From Hydractinia symbiolongicarpus (taxonomy: Eukaryota; Cnidaria; Hydrozoa; Anthoathecata; Hydractiniidae), in the NCBI RefSeq assembly GCF_029227915.1, contig NC_079875.1, forward strand, positions 11,343,001-11,407,000: DNA of 64,000 nucleotides, read 5' to 3'. The position numbers and the translations under genes were made by a program. Every line of letters starts with the position of its first letter. The stretch's first letter is position 1. This document shows positions 1 to 14,900 of this stretch, piece after piece. The notes below the pieces were generated by a model, which did no database searches, was not told the origin of the DNA, and worked only from the letters and a program-made list of their open reading frames with translations.

Positions 1-409
1 TTAAATATTCGTAAAATTGAATATTTTTAGTTGTTTAGGAAAAATGTTTTGAAGATTTTTAACCTTTGATTTGATTTATATCCGGTAGTCCCATACTCCA
101 TTTGATAGTACAGAGTGTTTTGTTTGATTTAATGTGCTTATTTTTCCTGCGGAGACTTTACTTCAGTTGTGATATTTTATTTGTATCCTGTTAGTTTCAT
201 AAACAGACATTTGCTGTTTATTCTATCATTTCACACACAATCTGGCAGTTTTAGCTAATTGTAAGACTTTTTAACTAGTTTTATTTTTATTGCTTATATA
301 ATATATTTTTACCCTACTATGTTTTTATTTTTATTTTTAAAGACAGGACGTTTGTTCATAGCAATATTATATATACTGAAAATCTATATCCTGTATAAAA
401 TTGTTTATA

Positions 410-572
<163 letters not shown>

Positions 573-2700
573 GGGTAAAATCTGAAAAAAATTGGAAATT
601 TGGACTAATCACTTGACCAAAATTCCAAGAAATATTTCCTTGACAAATAAAGTTGTGTCATAAGTTTCTAGTCCTAAGGATAGTGCTAACGAAAATTATT
701 ATATTTTCAAGATTATAAGGGAATGTCTTCAAGATTACTAAAAAAAAAATCGTTTTTTATATATTTCTTTTTTTTAATTAACTTGCCATGCGAATTTAAA
801 ATGATTTTAAAAGAACATTTTTCCTAATGAAATCATTCCAAACTACATGGAAATAGTTTCATCAATTTCTGATTTGTTTAAAATCATTTCCGTACAAGAC
901 CGAATTTGTTTTAAAATCCTTTTATTATGTTTATGTATGATCGTTTTATACAGCATAATTCCTTTTATCATTTCATATTGTTTCAAGAGTGGTTCAGGGG
1001 TGTTAAAAAATAGTAAAAAAATAATTATCCAACAAGTAATTAAATGCAGGCTTCTCATTTTGTGGTACGCAATTGCGTTTCTAAGCCCATTGCCTATCTA
1101 AATGATGTGAGGTTCGGGAAGAACCGTATACCTGCGTTGACAGATTACTTCCTACTCAAAAATAGTTCATCGATAAAACAACCTGGTTATTGTTTTATTG
1201 ATGTGCAGTAGGCTTTTTATCTTACTACATACACATGTTGCTATGCTAGCAATGTTAAGTTTAGCGCTACTAAATTGGAATGAATGATAGACCCTGAACC
1301 CATCGCCCCCTGTTAGCATAAACCTAATTAAAAAATGGAGTACAAGTCCTATTGACCTACTTTCCTGCTGGTGCACTCCCTCAAATAGATTGAAACACAA
1401 ACTGTTTCTTTCTGTCTGCTCAAGGACAAGGACAGAAATGTGTTAATTTTTGCTGTATTGATAATATGCGTGGTATCTGCAAGTATGTTAAGATATTCTT
1501 CTCCCAAATAAAAACACATGTTTCAATAGTACAATGCAATTTCCGGATTATGTGCAACATTGTAATGGCTTCATTGATTTTGAATTAGAATATAGTATGG
1601 AGCAAAGGTTACTGAAAATAAAAACAACAGCATATTCAGGCTGGTAGTCGTGTTGAGAAATTTTCTCATTTGTATTTTAAAATGGCTTCATTTTAGAACG
1701 AAATGTGGCACAATTTAAACTATAGAGAGACAAGTTCTTTTTAATTTAGGACAAAATACTGCAACATTAAGTTTTGTAGCGTTGTGTTTTTGAAACTATA
1801 GAATGAAATTCGGCTATATTTAAGCTTCCAAGTAACGTGTTCTTGTCATTTTAGAACGAAATACGACCACTTTTACAAAAAAATATTTACATTTAATAAG
1901 TTTAATTATAGTTTTTAATTGGTTTAACATCATTTCAAAAGCAGCAGGAACAGAATAGGGTGAAGGTTGCCTCTTTTGTGGCTCAGTTGACGAAAAAAGA
2001 ACCGTTTTGCAGGAATTATTTCAGGAATAACCAGGACGAGTTTGGGAGTTATCGGGTGAAAAGCTTAAATTTTACTTAAAAAGTTTGCTTTTATATATAT
2101 GCAGGTGTTTGAAATCAATGCAACATTCATTGCTGGAAAATCAGGTAAAAAGAGCAATCAGGGAAAACTTAGGCTATGTTTTCTTTACCAATTTTAGTAA
2201 AATCCAAGCCTTAAAAAACAAATAATTGCAAGAAGCATTGTGTTTTCCGTTCTCATTTACAAAAACGATTGTTTGATATTTTTACGTGGATAACGTACAA
2301 TTTTTTAGGGGACGAGATTCGCTCCGCACCCCTTATATATTGACTAAAGATAGAGATAAATCAAAAAAGTAATGTGAACATAGGTAAAGAGACTTTAAAG
2401 TTGGAACGAAAACAGAAAAACTGGACGCACGCCTCGACCCGCCATTTTAAATGAGCATCCATTTATGACCAATAGTTTTCGAAATGGTTGAAAACAAATA
2501 AACTAATACAGGTTATTCCACGGCAGCCAGGCAACTGTGGTAATAATATAATCCTGACCTAAAAGTTTTTATATTTTTGGCCAACATCTATAAAACATAA
2601 GTATTTTTTTGCAATTTTATATATAATTTAACATTTTTTGTAAGTAATTTTATCTCTAGAAATTTATATATACATTATCTATTCATCTTTAGAACAGATA
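573..2700. other. Non-coding upstream region
   Basis: AT-rich and without a convincing gene. Around 1690-1880 there are degenerate, roughly 60-bp repeated units built on a motif like TTTAGAACGAAATACGAC. A related stretch lies in the opposite orientation near 61620-61760, so this is probably an old dispersed repeat. Confidence 0.6.
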
Positions 2701-2740
2701 ATATTTCCTATCACGGGTCAGTTTTATATGACGTCTGCTA

Positions 2741-2785
2741 TAACAAATGGCGGAAAAATGTAAACAAGCAAAAAAGAGCAAGTGA
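2741..2785 (+). promoter_or_regulatory. YY1-like motif and short uORF upstream of the TTLL gene
   Basis: AAATGGCGGAAAAATG resembles a YY1-type downstream promoter element. Its ATG at 2747 opens a 12-codon reading frame ending at 2785, upstream of the TTLL start. It could act as an upstream ORF if it lies in the mRNA. The transcription start itself is not visible. Confidence 0.35.
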
Positions 2786-2910
2786 AGTAACTGAACTGAA
2801 CAAAAACCCAATTTTGCGATGTATCCGCGACATTAGATAGTTTATGAGCCCAGTTAGGGGCGTTGTTTGTTTTAAATTTAGTTTTACGAACTTTATTTTA
2901 TTCGTTGACA

Positions 2911-5900
2911 ATGTTATTAGAAAACATGGATTCACCACAGACAAATCTTAAATCAAATTGTCAAATACAACAATATCGTCAATTATTGGAGGATGGTAGT
3001 TCAGTGGTATTAGAAAAACCTGAAAGTTCTGAAATTCTTTTTAAAACGGATGAAAAGTTAGAATGTGTTGAAGACGATTACCAAGAGCCTGAAGGCGATT
3101 TTATCACTTCAGATACTGATGATGAACATGATGATGAAGTTATACAAAGTAACAAAAATATATCAACTGTAGAATTGGAACTAGGAAAATGCTCAGAAGA
3201 AATTTCTAATGGCAGTATTCAAAAAAATAAAAGGCTTGAGGAATTAATTTACAAAAACCAGTTTAAGGTAAAGCAGAGAAAGAAAAGAAAAAGGTTAGTT
3301 AGCCAGTTTTTCTTACTCAAGCTAAAAAATCTGAAAGTAATGCCTAGAAATCACTTCTGTTTTCAAATCCATCAGTACTAAAGTCTTGGCACTCACTTGA
3401 ACACACATTTTTTTTGAGTCAAATAGAAAAAAAATTGTAATGCATTTAATTTTATCTTTCTAGATTTCTAACAATCAATGTTTCATCTTGCAAATATCAA
3501 TGCGGTTGGTATTAATTTTTACTTTTACTTCATTACACTTTTCCTTTGATTGTTGCATATAAGACCTTTGTCTGGAATTTTCACAGCCCAAGTACCAAAA
3601 CTGGCAAGGTAATTTGTCAGTTTCACTATAGACATCAGAAACAAAAAACAGGTTATTAGTGTCGCACACACGCCGTAGATTTGAGGCGCCATAGATTAGT
3701 GGTTATATAGCTCTCGTACTCTGTGCGGGAGACCGGGGTTCGATTCCTCTTGACGGCGATTCAACATGGGCGAGTGAATGTTACCATAGCCCAGGGTTAA
3801 CCCAAGCCATGTGAGGGGAAATTGGGAAGATGGCACACTGTGTGGGCCGTTGGATGTTGCCGGGAGTTGTCTAGTAGAGCGCAAACCCTAATTGGGACTG
3901 CGTAGCTCAAAATGAGCATAAAATACTCTAGGACTCTCCATCTAGGAATGGATAAATATAAAAAGACCACTGATGTTATTGGGTATAAATTTGCATCTGC
4001 CTTAAACCCTTTATATCCTAAGATTTGCCCATACTGAAGTTTGTTAACTCTGACTAAATAATAAATAATAACTGATGCACATGTGGAAAATTATAATGCA
4101 ACCTTTGTTTCAGAAGTTGCCACTATAGCAGTTTCGCTAGAAAAAAGCTGAAAATTTTTAGTGTACACAAGTTCCCTAGGAGCCTAATTAGGAGGCTCAT
4201 GTACTGTAAGAACATAGAGAAAAGTTTATCAAAACTAATTTTCTTAACAATAAAGTATTACAAAGCCTGTTTGTAATAATTACAAATACAGATATTTCAT
4301 AATGACCTGCTACTTATTATGAACCTTAACAAAATATCTCCTCTTGTTGTTGCTGTTGTTGTTGTTGTTTTTATTGCTGTTGTTAATCCTTGTAATAATT
4401 TAAGTTCGCCGTGTATGCCGACGTTTTGGATTTCGTGAAGTAGAGGATGGAGAAGACTGGTGTTTATATTGGACAGATTTTTCTGTAAATCTTGAGAGAG
4501 TAATGGACATGAAGAAATATCAGGTAAAACTAACACATATTAGACTTTGTGGGGCAACCTATTAGAAAGTGTGGGGCAACCATTGTGGTTTTTGCGCATT
4601 TTCGGATTTAAGTATATTTTTGGTTTTAGTTAAGTTTAAAACGTAATCTCTATAATAATGGCTATATTCTGTATGTTCAAAATTTGTAACGGGAGAAAAC
4701 CTGAATTTTTACACAGGTTAACGACTGGTAAAATAACAATGCCTTAGAATTCTTTATTAAGGTTAGATTTACTGATTTAAAAATAGCCACACAACTGTTT
4801 TTTCTATAGAAAATTAACCATTTTCCTGGAATGAGTGAAATTTGCCGCAAGGATCTATTAGCTCGCAATATGAATCGTTTATGGAAGCAGTTTCCCAAGG
4901 ATTATGCGATATTTCCAAGAACATGGTGTTTGCCAGCAGAGTAAGCAAAAATGTTTGTATATTTGTTTCATTGTGTTTTTCCAATGCTGTTGTTTTTTGA
5001 TGTGTTCTATTCTTTGATAAAGGATGAAAACATTGATTCATTAAGTTTTTATATTATTTTCATGCTGCGTTATCAATTTTTATGTGTCATTGCATATTCT
5101 CTTTTATAGTTTTGGTGATTTTCAGACATACTGTCGCTCAAAAAAGAATAAAACATACATATTAAAACCAGACAGTGGATCTCAGGGTAAAGGAATATTT
5201 TTGACCAAGAACCCAAAGGTATATCTAATTTATTAGTTTTGTAGAAAATGCTCTAAGGACATGTTCACGAAGAACTGGTTCATTTTTAGGGAAATGTTGC
5301 AAAACCAACTTTTGTTATAGTTTTCCATAATTTGATTGGAATAATAACTTGATGCACTAAATTTTTTATGGTTAAATAGAGAGATAAAACTGAAGCATGT
5401 TCAAAGAGCCATTTTTATATTGTTACTTAAAGGCAATTTATTACCAATTAGTTCCGGAAAAAATTGACACAGTTGAATTTTTCAAGTTGAAACTTTCAGG
5501 GGTCAATTTTGGGGTTAATTTATTTACATTGTAATGAGCCACAAGAAAAAATGCTAGGTCAATCTTTAAATCACCACGTGATTCTCTCTCATGTAGGATA
5601 TAAAACCTGGAGAAGATTTAATTTGCCAGCAATATGTTTCAAAGCCATTTCTCATTGATGGATTTAAGTTCGATCTTCGAGTATACGTACTGGTGACATC
5701 GTGTGATCCACTTCGATTGTTTGTATTCAAAGATGGTTTAGCCAGATTTTCTACAGTTCAATATGTTGAACCGACAAGTAATAATCTAGTAAGATATTTA
5801 CTATCACAAAGTTTGGTTAAGGAGATTTAATTCAGTTTTTCGTATCAGTACCTGTAGAATTTAAATTTAAAGAAACCCTGTGGCAAGTGGGAATTCTATA

Positions 5901-8900
5901 ACAGTGACTTTAAAAGACAATAATACAACAAATCTTTTTTCTTACTCTAACCTACCTGATATTGTTTCGTAAAAAGTAAAAAAATGCTCTTTCAAGGATA
6001 AAAAAGATGAGATAAGATTGAATGTGAGAAAAGTGAGCAACAGCGATCTAAGCAATCTAGTTTTTTGCATGAAATTGTGAGGAAAGTTTGTTTGGAGATT
6101 TCTTTGAAATTGCACACAACTTTGCCCAGTGGTTATACAAATCATGCTTGATTATCGATGTTTAAAAAAGTTTTATAAAAAATTATTTTCAATTTTAAAC
6201 CCTCTTTAAAGGTTACTTGCTTAGAAAAGTATATCTGATTTTACCATAGATGGTTAAAATGTTTTTTTACAAATGTATTAGAGGCTGTTTCTTAAATTTA
6301 TTTCTCTGGTAAGTTTTTTGTCAACATTGAGTAGTAAACAGGAGCGTACAGAAAAGGATCCAATTTTTACCAAACATGATTGTTCCATATGCAATTTAGT
6401 GGCATATTTTTCATCTTTTTAATGCAATTTCATACTGTAGTGAGTTTGCAGTGAATTTTAACAAACCTAGAGGGTTAAAAATTCAAATTTTTTTTGCTTT
6501 CTAGGCCCAAATTATGAAACTTAATATGAAAAAGGTTTTAAAATTTACAGTCCCACCCCTACATCTGAAAATAATTAGCTATACGCAAACCAAGAATACA
6601 TATAATTTATAAATTGCGTATTGCAATATTAAAACAAATTCTTAAAAGCTCAGGTTTCTGATTGCGAACATTCTAACCAACCTTTTTTCCAAGAGAAAAT
6701 TAGAGCTAAGCCTATGGTTTGAGTTATAAAAGATATGCGCCAAGGTTAGAAGCTGTAATTGTACAATATTCTAAAGATTAGAAAACAACGGTGCTAACAA
6801 AATTTATATTTAAGGAGAATATTTATATGCATTTGACGAATTATGCCATCCAGAAGAATAGTGACGAGTTTATACGAGATGAAGACAGTGGCAGTAAAAG
6901 GTATATTATTATTCTTGTGCTTAGCCTCATTACGAAATATTAACCAGCTTAAAGGAAATAACCAGATTAAGGGAAAGGGTATTATATGTACAAGGAATAT
7001 TGTTCTATTATGCCTTATTGCACATATTTAAGATAAGGTTGGTTGTACAGGTTCCACAAATGTTTTTTCCTTTTTGTGAATTTTGCACATGTAAAGATTT
7101 TTAGTTAGTCAAGTTGCTATTTTATTTTCTATTATTTTTCCCCTTTTTATATCATAATCAACCCTTTATTTTTTCGTTATCTAGTCAAGGTTTAGCAAAA
7201 ATATTGTTTGCAAATTCGTTCTGCATTTATTCATTTATAAATCGCTTCAGTTGACTTATTTTGCCATTAACATGCAAAAGTACAGCTTATTTTGTAGACC
7301 TGTTCATTATTGCTACGGTATACCAATTACAAATTTTTCATTCATGCCACCCAACTAATGGAATACAAACAATCTTATGTTTTCTTTCTAATTCAGGAGA
7401 CTGTCCGTGGTAAATAAATGGTTTCAAGATAATAACTACAATGTCAATGAAATATGGTCGCGTATTGATGTAAGTAGGGGGTTATTTTTTATTAAGGTGT
7501 TAGGATCTAGAGGTTCCTACAAAGCCAGTGAAAATCTAAAAAGCTCAAACCCGGTGATTTTTTTGGGAACAAGAAAAGTATTCCTGCAGCAAAAATGCAT
7601 TTCTAAGGAAGGAAATTTTTCTCTGCGACGTCAAGAAAGTCAAGAAAGCGTACTTGCTACAAATCAGAAAATCAGTTTTCTGTAATAGCCTGCAACCAAA
7701 TGGAAACTTATTTTCATTAATTTTCGATATCCCGTTGACTCTTACTGAACCTTAAAATAAATTCGATTTGTCCAATTTTGGACAATTTTGGTGAGAGCGG
7801 TAAATTTGACACATGTGGCTTTGGGAAGCTACATCTTCTTTTAAAAAGTCGATTACAAAACTTCTTTTAAATTTTTAATTTGCTCCAGGACCGACAATGT
7901 CGCTATTTACGGTGCAAATTTCGTCTCCGCAGGTGTTAAACATAGAAGAATCTTGAGCGCATCTTGAATTTCATTAATTAAAGGACGCAGTAATGGTGTG
8001 GTTTTTTCATCATCTTTATCATCATCACTCTCCTCAATCTCCTCCCCAATAACTACTGTAATACAGCATCATTGGACGAACTATGTTTAAACCATCTTAT
8101 TTAATGGGCGCCATTTTCCTTGTCTCACAAAAGAACCAGGAATAAATTTGTTTGATTAACTTTAAAGCCACTTGTTGCTGATTAAAAAAATCAAAGGCAG
8201 GATTCGAGAACGTTGATATCTTCGAATTCTAGTCAAAATTTCGAAAAATGAAAGAATGCAGAAACTAGAAAAATATCAAGGGGGAAATGCATCAAAAGAA
8301 ACAACAACTTTGCTTAAAAAGAGTTAGTAGGTTCAAGGTACCAACAAGTCGACCTACTCAGACATTCGAGTTTTCGAGTATATATACGATACCAAGAGTC
8401 AACTGAATGTTTCAAGTGAAGTCGGGTCATGAGATTTAGGGCTGAGATCTCAAATTGGGTTTAACTGACAGTATAAGATGACATTTTATTTGTTAGGTTC
8501 CCCTTAGTTTTGTTAAATGTTTCGCTCTCCATCATATGTGTTTTTATATCTTAGGATGTTATTATCAAGACACTTATATCAGCTCACCCAACTCTGAAAC
8601 ATAACTATAGAACATGTTTCCCTAACCACATGAAGAGCAGTGCTTGTTTCGAGATCTTAGGTTTTGACATTATATTGGACCGTAAGCTAAAGCCATGGAT
8701 TTTAGAGGTAACTCAACCCCCTGCTGCTTGTTCTTCTATAAAAGTATTTTCCCTTGTTTTCATTTCAATATTGCTGGTTAATTTACATTTTTCGAATGTT
8801 TTTTTTTTAAATATTAGTGTCTTGATGTTTTGGTTTTGAAATGATTAAACTAGTGTTTTTTTAATTCGATTTATTTTTAAAAGATTTTATTTTTGTGGTG

Positions 8901-11900
8901 TTTTTTACAAGAATTTCAAATTTTTATGCATTTGTCTGATAGTTTCTTGTGCCAAGGCAAATCAAGAATATGGGCTAGAAAACAAGAAATGTTTTGTCCA
9001 TATGTTGAAAATTTAGATTTTAAGACATCTTGTCAACACAGAAGCCACTTATTACAGCTTCTTTGTTTGTAGTCCCAATTTTCAAAAGTCTTGCTTGTGA
9101 AATCTTGCTTTTTGTTAACTTTTGCAAACAATTTTTACTGGATCTAAATGTATCCTTAAAGAACAATTTATGTCATATTTTATGTCGTGAAAATAACAGC
9201 CACAAAAAATTAAATATAAGTTCATTTTTAAAAGTTTATGAAGGTCAAGAAATTTAAAATTTGTTTGAAATTTCAACCTTGTGGTCATTATATTTCTTGC
9301 CCGGTTAAGGCTTTTTTTCACTCGAAGAACATTTTCTGAACAGCAAATTTTCTGCTGGTAATCTTCATTTCATAATATTACGCACAATTACCTATAAAAA
9401 ATGAAATACCATGAACAATTCTCACGAAATATCATAATCTGATTGGCTAACTTTCTACCTGTCGTTTCCGTACAGAATGCAAAGAAAAAGTTAAAATCTT
9501 TCCCCGAAACGGAACGGAACAAAAAGGAACGATTTTAAGTACGCGTGCTCAAAAGCTTCTGTCTACATTCACGTGAAAGAATGTACAGGGCTAGATTAAA
9601 ACACTATCGTTTTTTTTCTGCAGGTCAATCACTCGCCTAGTTTTACCACAGACTCCAAGTTAGATCGTGAGATCAAAGACTCGCTTATCCATGACACTCT
9701 TGTGTTGGTCAACTTCTCGTTATGTGACAAAAGAAAATGTGTTGAAGAAGAAAGAAGAAAAGTGAGGGAAAGACTACTATCAAAAACCAAGGATCAAAAG
9801 TAGGTAGAGACTAGTTTTAACTATGACGAAGGGAATAGTCCCGTCTGAAAATATATTTTCATAAAAGGATTCGTATCATGAAATGATTCATATGCACGTT
9901 TTTCGTATAAACATACCACTTATAAGCGCATGCTGGCTTAGATAGGGGATTTTATAAGCGTATGCTAAGCATATTGCTCAACTATGAATCCTTCTGATGC
10001 GTTTTTTCTTATGTTATGGGAATTTTAATTAGACACAGTTTTTTAAAGCTTAATTTACACCACAGCACTATATGAAGTTTGCCTCGTGTAGTTATACCTT
10101 CTTTTGAAGGTAAAAACATCACCATTACATCTTATCCATATAACTCATAAAGCAACGTTCAAGTTTTAATTAATTTCTCAATAAGTATAACGTTAGCGCA
10201 CTATAATCCTGATTTTTTCGTGCAAGCATATCCCAGTCTGATGTGGAATTGTCAATTACTTAGAAAAAACATAAATCTTAGGCCCTTTATGCTCACCTCA
10301 TTCATGGCTTCCTAATACACACTACCCATAAATCTTCAAATTAAGAAGTAATTAATACATTATTTATGCCTTGCTATCTTGACCTTGAAAAGTAAGGTTT
10401 TAACCTCACCAGCGTATTAAGTTTTGTGGTATTTTTTTTAAAATTGTTTGAACAGGTTAACAAATCTCAACTTCTGTCAATCTATTCCAAATCAATTTCG
10501 GTTGCTTGCGGTTTTAGTTTTTATTTCACAAAAAGAATATAAAGTTGCGAGGAAGTATGCACCATAAGAAAACACAATCTTTACACAAAGCGATTTAATG
10601 CGAAACTGTTGTGACACAATTTTTCATTTTTACTCTTTCAAACCCGTTTTAATTGCTGATACATCGTTGATTATGTATTTCCGATGACGTCATTAAATCA
10701 GTGTTTTCCAAACGGGTGCTTGGCTTCGATTTTATCTAATTTCTAAGTAATTAGGCCTCAAATGAAATCTAGTGCAATGTTTTTATTTAAGAAAATTTAA
10801 GTTAATTATTTGACGTCAAATTAATGTATTGATGTCATGACGTCTAATTTATCGTGTATCAATTTCTGACTAGTCGACCAGGCCCATTAAAATCCACTTA
10901 GTAGACAGAAGAAGAATGGAAAGTATCCGTAATTTCATTTTTTAATGACGTCACCAATGACCTGTCGATGCGATATTTTTGTTTTTATTAAAATTTGTTT
11001 ACCCATTGCGTCTATTGTATAGAGCTTGAAACGGTGATCAATGAAATAGATAGGATCATGTATTTTCGACGAAGAGTTGCACAGATATTGAGGTTTAAAG
11101 GTTTTTTGATGACGTCATCAACCCGTCTGTTTCAAAACGGGTAGGTTGATCAAGCTTTAGAAAATTAACCTAATTCTGGTCTGGGGTGGTCCCTACTGAG
11201 CCACGCAAAAGCTGACATCACTTATTTTCCAGTTATTTAACTTCAAACTTTTAATTGCAATGCAATGGGTTCACTATTTTAAATAAAAACATATTTTGGC
11301 TATCTTAAAGGAACAAGGACACACCCAATTTGGCTTTTACAGGGCAACTAGATTATCACTGTCAGCAAATTTACTTGCATTAAGCGTAAAAAAATCATTC
11401 TAATAATTTTTTAACAGGTTAAGCAGTAGTGAATCTAATGTGGATTGTGCGGGAAAGTCAAGTTGAAATTTACAATTTTATGCGTTTTTATTATATATCT
11501 ACTTTTCAAATTTTGTAGGGTGTCTTGAATTAAAACTTTAGTATTTTTTTAAGAATCTTTTCTTGGAGATTTCATTTGTCGCTCGTGTTAAAGAATTTAT
11601 GACCTCCTTACTTTGACCTAGCAGTGGGGTTTGGGACCAAGAAAAAAGAAAAAGAGCAGAAATTAAAAAAATATTAAAACTAGAATATTGATTTCTAATT
11701 AAAGGCAGAGGTCTATTATTAATTATTTAAGGATTTTTTTTAATGTGGAGACATTTAGGCACGATATGAATAAATGAATGCACCCATTTTTAAAAAGACC
11801 TTAACGTAAAAATATTTTTATTGTCAAGACCAATACTATACAACTCCTTTTCTCAAGCTGAGAAAAGTAGTTGAATGTTTTGAAAATCTCATATTTCTGT

Positions 11901-14900
11901 TTAATCAAATTAGAAAAGAAAAATTGAATTATACGCATTGTTGAGAATATTTTTAATGTTTTTCCTGATGATTTATCTTAGACCAAATGAGATTTTAAAC
12001 GATAATCCTGCGTTTTATGTCGTATTTGTAAAAAAAACTGTCTCTCACACACACACACTAAACATAACTATTGTTTTTAAAGTGAGCACGTGCAGCACAA
12101 CAACAAAAAATTCTCATTCTTTTCCATTCTTTCTAAAAAAATGATGCTACACATTAGCTTCCGGTACATCGATCTGTCTCCTACTTTGTACCGTCCTAAA
12201 TATTACTTCGTAGTGTTCCTTAATCTTCTGATTGCGAATAAGAAAAATGACGGCGTTGATTGCCGAATTTGACGTCACAGCTAAAAATGACCACGCTAAG
12301 ATATTCCGTAAAACGATTTTGTTGAAATGTTCATCCACATTCGCGATAACATAGAGCAAAGCGAAGGCGTGCGTAAAATAACAACAAATAAGGCTAATAA
12401 ATATGTAGGCTATAGTTTTCGTTGCTCTTGAGTCGCTTCGTTTGCTTTTGTTGCTGTTCGGGTGGCGAGCAATTTCGATCGTCTTAGCTTTCTTTTTCAC
12501 AAAGAACAATAACTTTATGTAAAGTACAGATGTCAATATAACAGTGAGAACTTCATATGTACACAATAAAATGTAGGTTTTGTCCCCAAGAAAAACATTG
12601 GGAGTTAACTCAACACCAAAACCATACCACACAGACGCTGCAACATTGCTAAGAAAAATAAACAGAACGACTATATTCATTTTCTTTTTTGTTATATATT
12701 TCTGATAAACGCTGGTGTGTTTGACCAGGATGTATCGATCTATAGCTATCAGGACAGTTAGTGAATACGAAAAAAGCGCGGGAAACATTGAAAATAATTG
12801 AAGTGCTGGCACCAATACACAATGTAAACTAATCAGTTTCGCTATCTGTGCTGGGACTGTTAAACAACCAATTACGATATCGGATATACTGAGAATGATA
12901 AACAGTTTGTTTGATCGATTCTTTATCTGTTTTGTTTTGACAAGTCCATATATAACCATGATATTTGTGACAATTATGATAAGCCCTGTTAGCGCGTAGA
13001 CTAATGTTAGAATTATTTTATCAACTCCAGGTAACGAATACACTGCTTGTAACACATTGCAGTTGTGCTGCCTGGTGTCTGTTAAATTCATCTTTTTGAT
13101 GGTCCTACAGTTGTTGTTGTTGTTATTGTTGTTGTTGTTTTTGTTGTTGTTGTTGCTGTTGTTGTTGCTGTTGTTGTTATTGTGCTATATGATCATATAT
13201 GTTCCTGCCATGCCCATAATAAAATAAGTTTAGCTGCTCGTACCCATTTTCTCTATACCATTGCGATCGTCTTTATTCACATTTTTTAATATTTACATTG
13301 GAAAATGATTTTTCACAAATAAGTTTATTATTTAATGTACTCTAAAGTCATATCCTTTTTTCAATCATATTTTTATTATTAATATTTGTTTATTAATAAA
13401 ATTAAGTTAATTGTTCAAAGAGATAAAAGGGTTGACTTTTAAACTTTAAAATGTTCTCATAAAAAGGCATGTCTTAAGTTACAAAAAAAGATTAACCTCG
13501 TTCCCAAGACCTTTTTTCGCCGTTTAATATCGGAGACGGCGCGATATTAAAGCAATAAAAAGACTTGAAAAGAGGTTGAAAAATGTTGTAATTACCGCTA
13601 AGTTTAGTGTTTGCCTTTGATTAAAATCAAATAAAATCATGCATATGAAATGTATTATTTTAGAAACTTGTGAAAACATATCTTTTATTAATTCATGTAT
13701 CCAGTTATTATAAATTTTGCTCTAGGAATGCAACAATAAAATTTTTAATAACTAAACTATGCAGTAAAATCTTTATGAGACGTTTTCCGAAGAGGTGCTT
13801 CTCAAACTTTTGTAACATGGGTACGATGTGGTCCTCCACTAACTGGATTTATCTTAATTTATGGTACTGTTTCTCGTATACTTTGTTGTGAAAACATTCT
13901 CGTCCCCAGAGCTCTCTTTGAGATATACCTTGAGGTATCTAAAAGAGCTCTGAAAACGAGAATGTCGGAAAATAAAAATTTGAGTTAAAAATGTCAGGGC
14001 GAGGTAGAGTCAAGGAAGAATCGATTTATACGCACCAAAATGAATTTCCTGTTAACTAATTTTGTGAATTTTGTAGCACCCCAAAAAAATTCAGGACGAT
14101 CATCCAGTTGGAGAAAAATTTGTCATACCTCGAACTAATTTTCTTAATGATATGGTTAGAGTTTTGCATTGTAGAGGTTGCACTGTGCTTGGCTTATCTA
14201 CACGAAATATATGCTATATTTTTGTTTTATGCTATATTTTTGTTTTCTACCGAGAAACAACTGCAATTTTTACTTTTTTTTCAATTCTACAGTGCAAAAA
14301 ACTGATATTTATATGTTATTGTTTTCTTGAAAAACGAAAACTTGTCGGTATATAATTTTTGGCCGACCAATAATTTTTGCCGATTTTTTCTTTGTTCGTT
14401 TTCATTCTTTGACCATTTTCAATTCAATATTTATAAAACTATACCAGTAATAAAGAGAACACGAAAGTTAACCAACGGCCCACACAGTGTTCTCATGTGC
14501 CATCTCATAATTTCCCTCACATGGCTTGGGTTACCTCAAGGCCATGGTAACATTCACTCGCCATATTGAATCGGTCTCCCGCACAAAGTGCGAGAGTTAT
14601 AACCACTAAGCTGCGGCGTCATAATTAATCTGAGTAACGTTTCAAGTAAGCGTAGCGGGGGAAAATAGAGCCGAGAAAAAAGAGCGAAACAAAAAGTCGA
14701 GGATCAAAGCAGAGAAAATGTTTAAATGAAAAAAAAAAGAAAAAAATTGGCATCAACTGATTTATGTAATTCTTATTGTCCTCTTGTTAAAGATATTTGA
14801 AGAAATAACGCTTGAAAACTTTTGTGGTCATTTTTTATCCAGAAATTAGTCAGCAAAAGTGACTAAATTTTTTGCCGACATTTTTTTACTAATAAGGTAT

